This document shows, piece by piece, positions 1-8,639 of a DNA stretch of 64,000 bases. This stretch comes from Desulfobulbaceae bacterium UBA2273. GTDB lineage: Bacteria > Desulfobacterota > Desulfobulbia > Desulfobulbales > Desulfurivibrionaceae. Every line of letters starts with the position of its first letter. The first letter of the stretch is position 1. The stretch spans positions 124,001 to 188,000 of the forward strand of contig DDWZ01000016.1 in the NCBI GenBank assembly GCA_002347095.1, given 5' to 3'. Made by a program: the position numbers and the translations under genes. The notes beneath the pieces were generated by a model. The model was not told the DNA's origin. It ran no database searches and was given only the letters and a program-made list of their open reading frames with translations.

Positions 1-1292
1 TGCATCTCCTGCATCTGTCCCCGCAGCATCCCCAGCCGTTCGATGACCGCTCCGGCGTACTGCTCGTCCACATCAATGGTCAGCTCTTCGTAGGGTTCCA
101 GGGTAACGCCGCCTTCCTCTTTCATGATGACCTGGGGGCGGGTGACCTGGAGCTCGAAGCCTTCGCGGCGCATCTTTTCAATGAGGATGGAAAGATGCAG
201 CTCGCCGCGGCCGGAAACCACGTAGCCCACGCCTTCCGTCATGGGCTCGACCCTGAGGGCCACGTCAGCCAAAGTCTCTTTCCTGAGGCGGTCCTCCAGG
301 TGACGGGAGGTGACGAATTTTCCTTCCAGCCCGGCAAAGGGCGAGTCGTTGGGGATGAAGTTCATCGAGATGGTGGGCGGATCGATTTCGATCAGGGGCA
401 TGGGCATGGGGTTGTCCGCGTCGGTGAAGGTCACGCCCACGGTAACGTCGTCCATGCCTGCCACTGCAACCAACTCGCCGACTCCGGCCGTATCGGTGGC
501 CACTTTTTTATCGGACTCGAAGCGGAAGATCTTGGTGAGCCGCGCCGGCGAGACGCTGCCGTCGCGCTTGACCACGGCAATGGGCTTGTTGATGCTCAGG
601 GTGCCGTTTGTCACCTTGCCGATGCCCAGCCGCCCCAGGTAGGGGGAGTGGTCCAGGGAGCTGACCTGCATCTGCAGGGGCGCATTGGGGTCGCCGGATG
701 GCGGGGGCACATGGGTGGCGATCAGTTGGGAGATCGGCTCCATGGTGGTGGAATCGTCGGTGAGGTGATGCTTGGCGTAGCCCTGCTTGGCCGAGGCGTA
801 GACCACCGGGAAATCAAGGAGGTGGTCCGGGGCCTCAAGCTTGACAAAGAGGTCGAAAACCTGATCAACCACCCAGGGGCAACGGGCCGCGGGCTTGTCG
901 ATCTTGTTGATCACCACGATGATGCGCAGCCCTGCGGCCAGCGCCTTTTTCAAAACAAAATAGGTCTGGGGCATGGGGCCTTCCTGGGCGTCCACCAAAA
1001 GGAGGCAGCCGTCCGCCATGCGCAGAACCCGTTCCACCTGGCCGCCGAAATCGGCATGCCCAGGGGTGTCGATGATGTTGATCCAGTAATCCTTGTAGCA
1101 GTATGAGCCGTTCTTGGCGGTGATGGTGATGCCGCGTTCCCTCTCGAGATCTCCGGAGTCCATGAGGCGCTCTGCTACTTCCTGATTTTCCCGAAACATG
1201 CCGCTTTGCTGGAACAACTGGTCGACCAGGGTGGTTTTTCCGTGGTCAACGTGGGCAATGATGGCGACGTTTCTGATTGTGCTTTGTTCCAT
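1..1292 (-). CDS. typA: Ribosome-associated GTPase TypA/BipA (3' part outside the window)
   Basis: Translation GTPase of the EF-G superfamily that binds 70S ribosomes and supports growth under stress. The minus strand reads from ATG at 1292 into [20 protein letters not shown], which includes the P-loop, followed by [11 protein letters not shown] (switch I), [10 protein letters not shown] (G3) and NKIDKP (G4). That order is typical of TypA rather than EF-G or LepA. About 430 of roughly 600 expected residues are present. The frame is still open at base 1, where the residues [14 protein letters not shown] match the C-terminal half of the family. It is transcribed divergently from the dcw cluster, and no clear promoter was found for it in the shared intergenic region. 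The start at 1292 is preferred because family proteins begin just before the P-loop. Confidence 0.95.
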   Translation of the reverse strand, partial: MEQSTIRNVAIIAHVDHGKTTLVDQLFQQSGMFRENQEVAERLMDSGDLERERGITITAKNGSYCYKDYWINIIDTPGHADFGGQVERVLRMADGCLLLVDAQEGPMPQTYFVLKKALAAGLRIIVVINKIDKPAARCPWVVDQVFDLFVKLEAPDHLLDFPVVYASAKQGYAKHHLTDDSTTMEPISQLIATHVPPPSGDPNAPLQMQVSSLDHSPYLGRLGIGKVTNGTLSINKPIAVVKRDGSVSPARLTKIFRFESDKKVATDTAGVGELVAVAGMDDVTVGVTFTDADNPMPMPLIEIDPPTISMNFIPNDSPFAGLEGKFVTSRHLEDRLRKETLADVALRVEPMTEGVGYVVSGRGELHLSILIEKMRREGFELQVTRPQVIMKEEGGVTLEPYEELTIDVDEQYAGAVIERLGMLRGQMQEM

Positions 1293-1648
1293 AACTTTTC
1301 AACTTTCCATGAAGAAGGGTTTGGTCCCGGCTTGGGGAAAAAAAGGGGCACCTTAAATGAAAGTCGGTGGAAAGGCAAGGAAAAAACCAAAAAAACAGCC
1401 AGATAAAGAGATGGAGTGTGCCGGGGCATGGCATTGCGGGAGATTTGCTTTTTTTGGGAAAAAATCCAGCAGGTGTTTAATTTTCACCCCACCTTGCCCC
1501 ACAAAAAAAATATTTGGACGAAAGGAGGATGGGCGTCCCTCTATATGCCACTTTATGTGGTGGTCTTGCGCTTTGGTTACCGCTATATGAGGTGCTTTTC
1601 GCTGTTCTCGAAGGGGAGGGTGAATAAGTGGTCTCACATGTTTTTTCC

Positions 1649-1678
1649 TTGACACTGATCAGCCATTTTCACTATAAG
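1649..1678 (+). promoter_or_regulatory. Sigma-70-type promoter of the dcw cluster
   Basis: A perfect -35 TTGACA (1649-1654) is followed after 18 bases by TATAAG (1673-1678). Transcription would start near 1685, inside or next to the MraZ-type repeats, which fits an autoregulated promoter. No other equally good promoter was seen upstream of mraZ. Confidence 0.75.
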
Positions 1679-1685
1679 GGTACAT

Positions 1686-1705
1686 AAAGTGGTGTAAAGT
1701 GGGTA
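1686..1705 (+). promoter_or_regulatory. MraZ-type operator: two direct repeats ahead of mraZ
   Basis: Two copies of AAAGTGG(T/G) lie exactly 10 bases apart (AAAGTGGTGT at 1686-1695 and AAAGTGGGTA at 1696-1705), immediately downstream of the -10 box. MraZ of other bacteria represses its own dcw operon by binding tandem GTGG-containing repeats spaced about one helical turn apart. Position, spacing and core all fit. A related AAGTGGT lies at 1626-1632, upstream of the -35 box. Confidence 0.7.
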
Positions 1706-1730
1706 ATCGGGGAGAAAGAAGGAGCTGCGT

Positions 1731-2207
1731 GTGGTTGAAGGGAGTGTCACAAATCCGGTCTGTCATTTTCGCGGGCGCTCCGAGCATGCCCTCGATGCCA
1801 AGGGCAGGCTGAATATCGCGACCCGGTTCCGGGAGTCCCTGCGCAGTCAGGGCGACGAACGGCTCATGGTCACGCCCTGGCACAACTGTATCCGCGCTTA
1901 CCCGCTGCCCCACTGGGAAGAGCTGGAGATGACCCTTTTGGCGCAAGGCCAGAAAAGGCCGGAAACCGTCAAGCTGATCCGGTACATGATCGGCGGCGCC
2001 GAGGAGTGCACCCTGGACAAGCAGGGAAGAATCCTGCTCCCCGCCACCTTGCGGGAAGATTGCCGGATCAGGAAGGAAGTCGTCGCCAACGGCATGATCA
2101 CCTATTTTGAAATCTGGGATAAGGAGATTTGGGAGGCCGAGAACAAACCGACCGGCGAGAATTTTCAGAATTTCGAGCAGGTTCTTTTGGAAATGGGGCT
2201 GTTCTGA
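1731..2207 (+). CDS. mraZ: Transcriptional regulator MraZ
   Basis: DNA-binding repressor at the head of the dcw cluster, 158 residues (family about 140-160). It has the two tandem SpoVT/AbrB-like folds of the family: the first around FRGRSEHALDAKGRLNIATRF (residues 13-33), the second around GGAEECTLDKQGRILLPATL (88-107). The DxKGR and DxQGR signatures mark each repeat. The start is GTG with GGAG six bases upstream. Operator-like repeats lie between promoter and start codon, so autorepression is likely. rsmH follows after 6 bases, so the two are co-transcribed. Confidence 0.95.
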   Translation: MVEGSVTNPVCHFRGRSEHALDAKGRLNIATRFRESLRSQGDERLMVTPWHNCIRAYPLPHWEELEMTLLAQGQKRPETVKLIRYMIGGAEECTLDKQGRILLPATLREDCRIRKEVVANGMITYFEIWDKEIWEAENKPTGENFQNFEQVLLEMGLF

Positions 2208-2213
2208 TACTCT

Positions 2214-3101
2214 ATGCAGCCCTCTCATCTCCCGGTCATGCTCGAGGAAGTGGTCACCTGTCTGGCCCCGGTGGATGGAGGTGTATATGTTGACGGCAAT
2301 CTGGGGCTGGGAGGGCATACGGAAAGGATTCTTGAGGTCTGCGGTCCCACGGGCCGGGTTGTTGGCTTTGACTGGGATGCTGCGGCTCTGACCTTGGCGC
2401 AGGAACGGCTGGCCCGGTTTTCAGGCCGTGTCCGTTTTGTGCATGAAAATTTTGCCTCGATAAAGGAGACCCTGATGGAGCTTGGCATTGCCACAATTGA
2501 CGGCCTGCTGCTCGATCTGGGTCTTTCTTCTTTGCAGCTCGATGCAAGCGGCCGCGGCTTCAGCTTTAAAGGCAGCGAGCCGCTTGATATGCGAATGGAC
2601 CAGCGTCAGGCCACCACGGCCGCCGAACTTGTCAACGGGGCCTCCGAGGAGGAGCTGGCGGATATTTTTTTCTACTATGGCGAAGAGCGTCAGGCAAGAA
2701 GGATTGCCGAAGAGATTGTCGAGGCGCGGCGGAAAGAGAAGATCGTTTCCACCGATCAGCTTGTCGCCCTGGTGGACCAAGCCATTCCCAAGCGGTTTCA
2801 TCCCAAGAAAATTCATGTGGCCACCAAGGTGTTTCAGGCGTTGCGCATCGCGGTCAACCGCGAGCTGGACAGCCTTGAACGAATTCTGGCCGATGGCGCA
2901 ACCCTGCTCGCGCCCGGCGCCAGATTTTGCGTCATCTCCTTTCATTCCTTGGAGGATCGTCTGGTGAAGCAGGCCTTCCGGGAAAATCCCCTGCTCGAGG
3001 TCGTCACCCCGAAGCCCCTTACCCCTGGCCGCGCTGAGTGTCTGCGCAATCCCAGGGCAAGAAGCGCCAAGCTGCGGGTTGCGGCAAGAGGAAGAACCTA
3101 A
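2214..3101 (+). CDS. rsmH: 16S rRNA (cytosine-1402-N4)-methyltransferase RsmH
   Basis: SAM-dependent enzyme that N4-methylates C1402 of 16S rRNA in the decoding centre; 295 residues, the usual size. Visible motifs are the N-terminal HLPVMLEEV, the SAM-binding VDGNLGLGGHTERIL, LLDLGLSSLQLD, the GRGFSF and LDMRMD stretches, and the C-terminal FHSLEDRLVKQ signature. It is the second gene of the dcw operon, 6 bases after mraZ, and its stop lies one base before the ftsL start. Confidence 0.97.
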   Translation: MQPSHLPVMLEEVVTCLAPVDGGVYVDGNLGLGGHTERILEVCGPTGRVVGFDWDAAALTLAQERLARFSGRVRFVHENFASIKETLMELGIATIDGLLLDLGLSSLQLDASGRGFSFKGSEPLDMRMDQRQATTAAELVNGASEEELADIFFYYGEERQARRIAEEIVEARRKEKIVSTDQLVALVDQAIPKRFHPKKIHVATKVFQALRIAVNRELDSLERILADGATLLAPGARFCVISFHSLEDRLVKQAFRENPLLEVVTPKPLTPGRAECLRNPRARSAKLRVAARGRT

Positions 3102-3102
3102 G

Positions 3103-3447
3103 ATGCGCGATTACGCGAAAAAATATTCCAGCACCTCCGGCAACAGGCAGAAGGTTGCCGGCAGGCGGACGGGCGGATCGGATCGGGAACGGCCGTTCAA
3201 GATCATCGGGGCAATTGCGGTTGTCGCCATGCTGCTGGGGGTAGTCAGCAGCCTCTGGTTTGGCGTTGCCTTGCGGGACGGGCTGGGCAGGCTTGGCAAG
3301 GGCCAGCAGGAAAAAGCCGAACTCGTTGCGGCCAATATGGCGCTTGCCGCGGAAAAGGACGCGCTGCTGCAACAGGAAAAAATCGAAGCTGCGGCAGGAG
3401 AGCTGGGATTGTACCCGCCTTCCGCGAAGCAGATGAGAAGGCCATAG
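3103..3447 (+). CDS. ftsL: Cell division protein FtsL-like
   Basis: Small bitopic membrane protein of the divisome, normally forming the FtsQLB complex that activates FtsWI. The 114 residues comprise a basic cytoplasmic tail (about 1-37), one transmembrane helix (about 39-60, IIGAIAVVAMLLGVVSSLWF), and a periplasmic segment with alanine, glutamate and lysine heptads (about 67-100) compatible with a coiled coil. Sequence is poorly conserved in this family, so the call rests on position between rsmH and ftsI, size and topology. The ATG at 3103 is preferred over 3079 because the latter lies inside rsmH; AAGAGGAAG lies about 10 bases upstream. Confidence 0.8.
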   Translation: MRDYAKKYSSTSGNRQKVAGRRTGGSDRERPFKIIGAIAVVAMLLGVVSSLWFGVALRDGLGRLGKGQQEKAELVAANMALAAEKDALLQQEKIEAAAGELGLYPPSAKQMRRP

Positions 3448-3454
3448 GCCCGGC

Positions 3455-5482
3455 ATGATGAGGCGGGGAATTGAGGGAAAAGACCGGCGCCCTCTCGTGG
3501 TGGGAGTAATTCTCTTGTTGGTGGCGGCGGTGTTTGCCGTGATCGCCATAAAAAGTCATTTTTTTGGGGAAAGCGGGCAACAGGCGCAGGGAGACAAGCA
3601 AAGGGACGAACAGGTCAGCGCCGTGCAAGGTGGCGGCCGGAGAAACATCTATGACCGGAATTTCATGGAGCTGGCAGTGAGTTTTCAGCGAAGTTCCCTC
3701 TACGCCAGGCCATTGGAACTCGAGGCGCCCGAGAAGGTCGCCCGTGAGGTTGCAAAGATTCTCGGACTTGATGAAAAAAATGTGCTCTCCGCTCTGAAAG
3801 GGGAAAGAAGTTTTGCCTGGCTCGGCAGGGATCTGAGCCGCGAGAAAGCGGTGAAAATCGCGGACCTTAACCTGAAAGGGGTGTACCGCATCAATCAGGT
3901 GCAACGATTTTATCCGGGCAACCAGCTTGGCGCCCATGTCATTGGCTTTTTAAAGGACGAGCAGGGGCTGGCCGGGGTTGAGTTTTATTATGACAGTGTT
4001 CTTCGGGGCGGCGGGGTGTATGACCCGAGGCTGGCCGCCGCCGGAGTGAGCAGGAAAATAGCCGAAGGGAGTGACAGCGCAAGCCTCATTCTGACCCTTG
4101 ACAGCCATCTCCAGAATACTCTGGAGCAAAAACTCGCGGGGCTGGTACACAGCACGGAGGCAAAAGCCGGAGTGGCGGTGATCATGGTCCCGTCCACCGG
4201 CGAGATTCTCGGCTTGGCCAACCTGCCGGATTATGATCCCAATCGATTTTGGGAGTTCAGCGCCGACGCGCGGAGGAATCGGGCCATTGAAGATCTCCTT
4301 GATCTTGGCGTGATGGAGCGCCTGTTTCAGGAAGCGGCGGCACTGGATAGCCGGAGTGGTGGGGGCGGGAACGGGGCTGCGGGCGGCGAGGCCATGCCTG
4401 AGCCGGAGGTGATCCAGCGCGGCCCCTGGAATATGGTGGCGGACGGCAGGTATATTTCCCCGGAAGGGGTCGGCCTGGGCCAGACCGTGGTGGGGCGTGG
4501 CGAGTTCAGCGCCTTTGCCGAAAAGATCGGGTTGACAGTCAAGGGAGAGGTGGATTTGCCCGAGGCGATGTTCTCCTTAAAGGAGGATGCGGATGCCGGT
4601 CCGGTTATCAAAAAAGAAGAAGGGGGCCAAGTGACGCATCCTCCCCCGACGATACAGGCCAAGCCGCTGCATGGTGACAAGGATTCTATTCCGACGGCAA
4701 CCCCTCTGGCGTTGCTGTCGGCGTTTTCCCGGTTGATCAACGGAGGGCAAGTGATGACCCCCCATGTTCTCCGGGCGGTCTGGCAGGATGAGCAGGTGTG
4801 GGATGTGCCGGTCCGGCGCGGGATCGGGGAGTTTGCCGTGCGCCCCGATGTGAGCGCGGGCATGCGGAGCGAAATGAAGAAGGCCGCCGGATCGGGCCGG
4901 GGGGTTTTCGTCATCGAATCGCTGCTGCAGAAAGAGCCCTTCCCTGAGGGGCAGGCAAAGACGCCAAGCGATAGCGCGGCGCCGCCGGCAAACGATGGTG
5001 GAGAACAAGCGAAAGCCGGCCCGGCGGTAATGGAGAGTATTCTTCTGGGCATGGCCCCGCTGGACAACCCTGAAATCGCCATGATTGTCGTGCTTGAGGG
5101 AGCGCATATCGATCCGCAGGCCAAGTCGCCGGTTCGGGATCTTGCCGAAGAGATGATGCCGCAGGCGAGAATCGCGCTGCAGAATCAGGTAAAGCCTCCC
5201 ACCGCCAAGGAGTTGGCTGTGCGCGAAGTCGGCTATTACAAAAAAATGGAAACGATTCAAGCGCAATCCGCCCTGCCCGCTGCCTTGGCGCAAGGGCCCC
5301 AGGGCCTGATCATGCCCGATGTGCGGGGCTTGAGCGGGCGCAAGGCGATGCAGGTTTTACAGCCCTACGGGGTGCGGCTGCAGATTGTCGGCTCAGGGCA
5401 GGTGGCAAGTCAGTATCCCTTGGCCGGCTCTGCCCTGCGGGGCGTTGAGCAGTGTGTGCTGCGCCTGAAAACGATGCAATAG
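3455..5482 (+). CDS. ftsI: FtsI-like class B penicillin-binding protein homologue lacking all catalytic motifs, with PASTA tail
   Basis: 675 residues with FtsI architecture: TM anchor about 13-33, N-terminal PBP domain from RRNIYDRN (62-69), a transpeptidase-like region about 230-575, and a PASTA domain about 618-672. Active FtsI crosslinks septal peptidoglycan through SxxK, SxN and KTGT. Here the first motif aligns as D283-L-G-V-M-E-R289 in place of (E/D)PGSTxK, so the nucleophile is Val286 and the lysine is Arg289. The SxN region (ISPEGVGLGQTVVGRG, 334-349) is shortened and has no SxN. The KTGT region is replaced by GRGVFVIES and a Pro/Ala-rich linker. The surrounding fold signatures (ATPLALLSAFSRLINGGQVM, LLGMAPLDNPEIAMIVVLEG) remain. 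The frame is intact and neighbouring frames do not restore SxxK. I infer a pseudoenzyme kept as a divisome scaffold. It is not an obvious pseudogene. Confidence 0.85.
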   Translation: MMRRGIEGKDRRPLVVGVILLLVAAVFAVIAIKSHFFGESGQQAQGDKQRDEQVSAVQGGGRRNIYDRNFMELAVSFQRSSLYARPLELEAPEKVAREVAKILGLDEKNVLSALKGERSFAWLGRDLSREKAVKIADLNLKGVYRINQVQRFYPGNQLGAHVIGFLKDEQGLAGVEFYYDSVLRGGGVYDPRLAAAGVSRKIAEGSDSASLILTLDSHLQNTLEQKLAGLVHSTEAKAGVAVIMVPSTGEILGLANLPDYDPNRFWEFSADARRNRAIEDLLDLGVMERLFQEAAALDSRSGGGGNGAAGGEAMPEPEVIQRGPWNMVADGRYISPEGVGLGQTVVGRGEFSAFAEKIGLTVKGEVDLPEAMFSLKEDADAGPVIKKEEGGQVTHPPPTIQAKPLHGDKDSIPTATPLALLSAFSRLINGGQVMTPHVLRAVWQDEQVWDVPVRRGIGEFAVRPDVSAGMRSEMKKAAGSGRGVFVIESLLQKEPFPEGQAKTPSDSAAPPANDGGEQAKAGPAVMESILLGMAPLDNPEIAMIVVLEGAHIDPQAKSPVRDLAEEMMPQARIALQNQVKPPTAKELAVREVGYYKKMETIQAQSALPAALAQGPQGLIMPDVRGLSGRKAMQVLQPYGVRLQIVGSGQVASQYPLAGSALRGVEQCVLRLKTMQ

Positions 5483-5499
5483 CGGGACCGGGTCCTGGA

Positions 5500-7095
5500 A
5501 TGGGGAAAAACAACAACCTTGTTGCGGTATCGTTACGGAAATTGGCCGAGGAGGTAGAGGTCGTGAACCTGGACATGCTGCAGGATACAGCGATACGCAG
5601 CATCACCGCCGATTCCCGCCAGGCCGGGCCGGGCTCGTTGTTTGTCGCCATCCCCGGTTTGACCGTGGATGGCCATGAGTATCTTGAGGCTGCCGTAAAG
5701 AAAGGGTGCGCCGCCGTGCTGGTGGGCAAGGACCGCTGCCGGGGCTGGAAGCATGGCAAGGTGATCTGTCTGGAGACGGCTGATACGCCAAAGGCGCTGG
5801 GGCAGGCGGCGGCAAGCTTTTATGGCCATCCTGCCCGCCGGATGTGCATGATCGGGATAACCGGGACCAATGGGAAGACTACGACAACCTATCTCCTGGA
5901 ATCGATAATCCGAAAAAACGGCGGCCAGCCCGGGGTGATCGGCACCGTGAATTACCGGTATGGCGCCGTGGAAATTGCCGCCCCGTTCACCACCCCTGAT
6001 CCGGTAAGTCTGCACCGGATTTTAGCCGAGATGGCGGCAAACGGCGTCACCCATGTGATCATGGAGACCTCCTCCCATGCCCTGGAACAAAAAAGGGTGG
6101 GGGGGATCAGCTTCGATGTGGCCCTGTTCACCAACCTGAGCCGCGATCACCTCGATTTTCATGGGGATATGCTCAGGTATTTCGCGAGCAAAAAGAAGCT
6201 CTTTACCGAGTATCTGAAACAAGACGGCAAGGCGGTGGTTCTCTGTGACAGCCATGACGACTCCGGCATCGACTGGGGGAGGCGGTTGCTGGCTGAACTG
6301 CGGGCAGACAAAACCTTGGGGTACGGGGGAAAGAAGGGGAGAACCCTGATTGACTGCGGCCTGAGCGAAGCCGAGGTGGCCGTGCGGGAGGCTCGGGAGA
6401 GCCTTGCCGGAACGGTGGCCAGCCTGACGACTCCGGCGGGAGAGTTGGAGCTCCGTTCCGAACTGGTTGGAAATTTCAACCTGAAAAATATCCTCGGTGC
6501 GGTGGGGGTGGCAATGGCTCTGCGCATTTCCGGGGAAAAGATTGTGGATGGTCTGGCCCAAGCACAGGCCGCGCCCGGGCGGCTGGAGCGGGTCCCTGCC
6601 CCGGCAGGGGTCAGCGTGTTTGTTGATTTTGCCCATTCTCCGGACGCGCTGGCCAATGTCTTGCAGACTATGCGGAGCCTGACCACCGGCCGCTTGATTG
6701 CGATTTTCGGCTGCGGCGGGGATCGCGATCGCGGGAAGCGCCCGCTGATGGGCAAGGTTGCCGGGGCGTTGGCCGATGTGGTCGTGCTCACCTCGGATAA
6801 TCCCAGGAGTGAACGGGCGGCCGATATCCTGCGGGACATCGAGGCGGGGATATTGGAAACCACCCTGCCGCGGATGCGAATTGAGACCATCCTTCGGGGA
6901 GAAGCACTGCGGGGATATGATATTGTCCCCTCCCGCCGGGAGGCGATCAGGGAAACCATCCGTCATGCCCTGCCCGGCGATGTGGTGTTGCTGTGCGGGA
7001 AAGGGCACGAAACCTATCAGATAACCCCGGAAGGGAGATTTTTTTTCGATGACAGGCTTGAAGCCGCGGCCCAGGCTGCGGTGATCAACTGGTAA
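5500..7095 (+). CDS. murE: UDP-N-acetylmuramoyl-L-alanyl-D-glutamate-2,6-diaminopimelate ligase MurE
   Basis: Cytoplasmic ATP-dependent ligase adding the third residue of the peptidoglycan stem peptide; about 531 residues. The P-loop ITGTNGKTTTT is near residue 125, followed by HVIMETSSHAL and, near the C-terminus, SDNPRSE. The DNPR motif is characteristic of meso-diaminopimelate-adding MurE, so mDAP peptidoglycan is predicted. The frame is open from an ATG at 5452 inside ftsI. I chose 5500, just after the ftsI stop, because the first 16 residues of the longer form are not conserved-looking and overlap ftsI. The SD sequence is weak for either start. Confidence 0.95.
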   Translation: MGKNNNLVAVSLRKLAEEVEVVNLDMLQDTAIRSITADSRQAGPGSLFVAIPGLTVDGHEYLEAAVKKGCAAVLVGKDRCRGWKHGKVICLETADTPKALGQAAASFYGHPARRMCMIGITGTNGKTTTTYLLESIIRKNGGQPGVIGTVNYRYGAVEIAAPFTTPDPVSLHRILAEMAANGVTHVIMETSSHALEQKRVGGISFDVALFTNLSRDHLDFHGDMLRYFASKKKLFTEYLKQDGKAVVLCDSHDDSGIDWGRRLLAELRADKTLGYGGKKGRTLIDCGLSEAEVAVREARESLAGTVASLTTPAGELELRSELVGNFNLKNILGAVGVAMALRISGEKIVDGLAQAQAAPGRLERVPAPAGVSVFVDFAHSPDALANVLQTMRSLTTGRLIAIFGCGGDRDRGKRPLMGKVAGALADVVVLTSDNPRSERAADILRDIEAGILETTLPRMRIETILRGEALRGYDIVPSRREAIRETIRHALPGDVVLLCGKGHETYQITPEGRFFFDDRLEAAAQAAVINW

Positions 7096-7138
7096 TGGTC
7101 GGGAGAAGCAGGCAGGATCTCAGAGAGGGGGAAGCGGA

Positions 7139-8629
7139 ATGGATCTGGCAATGGTGCGAAAAACAGGTGCTTGCGGCATGCAAAACGGAAGGACGGTAAA
7201 AAAATCTGACGCTGGCGCCATGCAAAATCCGGTCTGGACGTTGTCCCAGGTTCTTTTGGCCACTGGGGGCAGGTTTCTTTCCGGCCGGACCGAGGCGGGG
7301 TTTCGCCGGGTTTGCACGGACAGCAGGGCCATCGAGCCGGGGGATCTGTTCGTGGCCTTGCGTGGAGAGAACTTTGACGGCCATGCCTACCTGGCGCAAG
7401 CCGTGCAGAAAGGGGCGGCCGGGCTGGTGGTTGATGCGGTGCCCGAGAAGATGCCGCCTGTTCCCGTGGTGCTGGTAACGGACACCCTCCGCGCCCTTGG
7501 CGATCTGGCCGCCTACCGGAGATCGCTGATGCCGGACCTGCAGGTGGTGGCGATAACCGGAAGCTGCGGCAAAACCACGGTCAAGGAGATGATCGCGGCG
7601 ATTATAAGCAGAGAATACAGCGTGTTGAAGACGCAAGGCAACTTTAACAACCTGATCGGTCTGCCGCTTTCCCTGTTGCCCGTCGAATTTCACCACGACT
7701 TCGCGGTGATGGAGATGGGCATGAATCAGCCCGGCGAGATCGCCCGGCTCACCGAAATCGCGGATCCGGACATCGCCTGCATCACCAATGTGCAGGACGC
7801 CCATCTTGCGGGCTTAAGCGACATCTCCGGGGTGGCCAGGGCCAAGGGCGAGCTCTTTAACGGGATCAAGGCCTGGGGCAAGCTGGTGGTCAATATCGAT
7901 GACAAAAGGGTGCGGGGCATCGCCCGGCGGTGCAGCCAGAAAAAAATCACCTTCGGCCGCAATCCCAAGGCGGAGGTCCGAGGCCTTCGGCTGCGCAGCC
8001 TGGGCGAACGCGGGATGGCGTTTACCCTGCAGATCGGCGCCAACGAGGCCAGGGTGAAAATTCGCGGCCTTGGGGCGCATAATGTGCAGAACGGGCTGGC
8101 CGCGGCTGCCATGGCCCATGCGGCCGGGGTGAAGTTTGCCGATATCGTGGCCGGGCTTGAGAGTTTCGCGCCCTTTGAAAAACGGCTTCAGGTGCAGAAG
8201 CTCATCGGCGGAATCAGGCTGGTGAACGACGCGTACAATGCCAACCCCTCTTCGATGCTGGCCGCGCTTGAGACCCTGCGCCAGATGGACCGCACCCACA
8301 AGAAGGTGGCTGTCCTCGGCGACATGCTGGAGCTTGGGACACAGAGTATCGCCGCCCATCAGGACATCGGCAGGGCTGTGGCGCGGCTCGGCTTCGATGG
8401 GTTGCTGGCAGTGGGGGAATTTGCCGAAACCCTGGTCGGAGCGGCCTGGAAGGCTGGAATGAGCAAGAAAAAGGCGATGTTTTTCAGCACGAAGGAACAG
8501 ATCGGCGATTGGCTGCGCGAGAGCATCGGCGCGGGCCTTTTGCGGCAGGGAGATTGGGTGCTGGTAAAGGGGTCACGCGGGATGCGGATGGAAACAATCA
8601 CTCACGATCTGCTTGAGAAGCAGGGCTAA
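7139..8629 (+). CDS. murF: UDP-N-acetylmuramoyl-tripeptide-D-alanyl-D-alanine ligase MurF
   Basis: Adds D-Ala-D-Ala to UDP-MurNAc-tripeptide to finish the cytoplasmic precursor. 496 residues with P-loop AITGSCGKTTVKEM, the substrate domain CTDSRAIEPGDLFVALRG, the central MEMGMNQPGEI and the C-terminal NDAYNANPSSMLAAL, all MurF hallmarks. The GAGGGGG tract upstream of ATG 7139 supports this start, although the N-terminal extension of about 27 residues before WTLSQVLLATGG is longer than usual and an internal ATG at 7220 is possible. mraY follows after 10 bases. Confidence 0.95.
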   Translation: MDLAMVRKTGACGMQNGRTVKKSDAGAMQNPVWTLSQVLLATGGRFLSGRTEAGFRRVCTDSRAIEPGDLFVALRGENFDGHAYLAQAVQKGAAGLVVDAVPEKMPPVPVVLVTDTLRALGDLAAYRRSLMPDLQVVAITGSCGKTTVKEMIAAIISREYSVLKTQGNFNNLIGLPLSLLPVEFHHDFAVMEMGMNQPGEIARLTEIADPDIACITNVQDAHLAGLSDISGVARAKGELFNGIKAWGKLVVNIDDKRVRGIARRCSQKKITFGRNPKAEVRGLRLRSLGERGMAFTLQIGANEARVKIRGLGAHNVQNGLAAAAMAHAAGVKFADIVAGLESFAPFEKRLQVQKLIGGIRLVNDAYNANPSSMLAALETLRQMDRTHKKVAVLGDMLELGTQSIAAHQDIGRAVARLGFDGLLAVGEFAETLVGAAWKAGMSKKKAMFFSTKEQIGDWLRESIGAGLLRQGDWVLVKGSRGMRMETITHDLLEKQG

Positions 8630-8639
8630 GGAACGCACC

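Larger units (their letters stand above)
1293..1730. other. Divergent intergenic region between typA and mraZ
   Basis: About 440 bases with no convincing gene. Small ORFs here have no recognisable family or ribosome binding site. It holds homopolymer runs (A- and T-tracts near 1340-1390 and 1449-1510) and, at its right end, the mraZ promoter and operator described separately. A segment near 1549-1559 carries, on the minus strand, the same 11 bases (ACATAAAGTGG) that occur in the operator at 1682-1692. Confidence 0.6.

Noticed and set aside
4280..4340. Frameshift hiding a normal SxxK motif in ftsI
   Set aside because: The other two frames over this stretch have a stop or no SxxK, and in-frame residues on both sides align with the family, so substitution rather than frameshift explains the loss.
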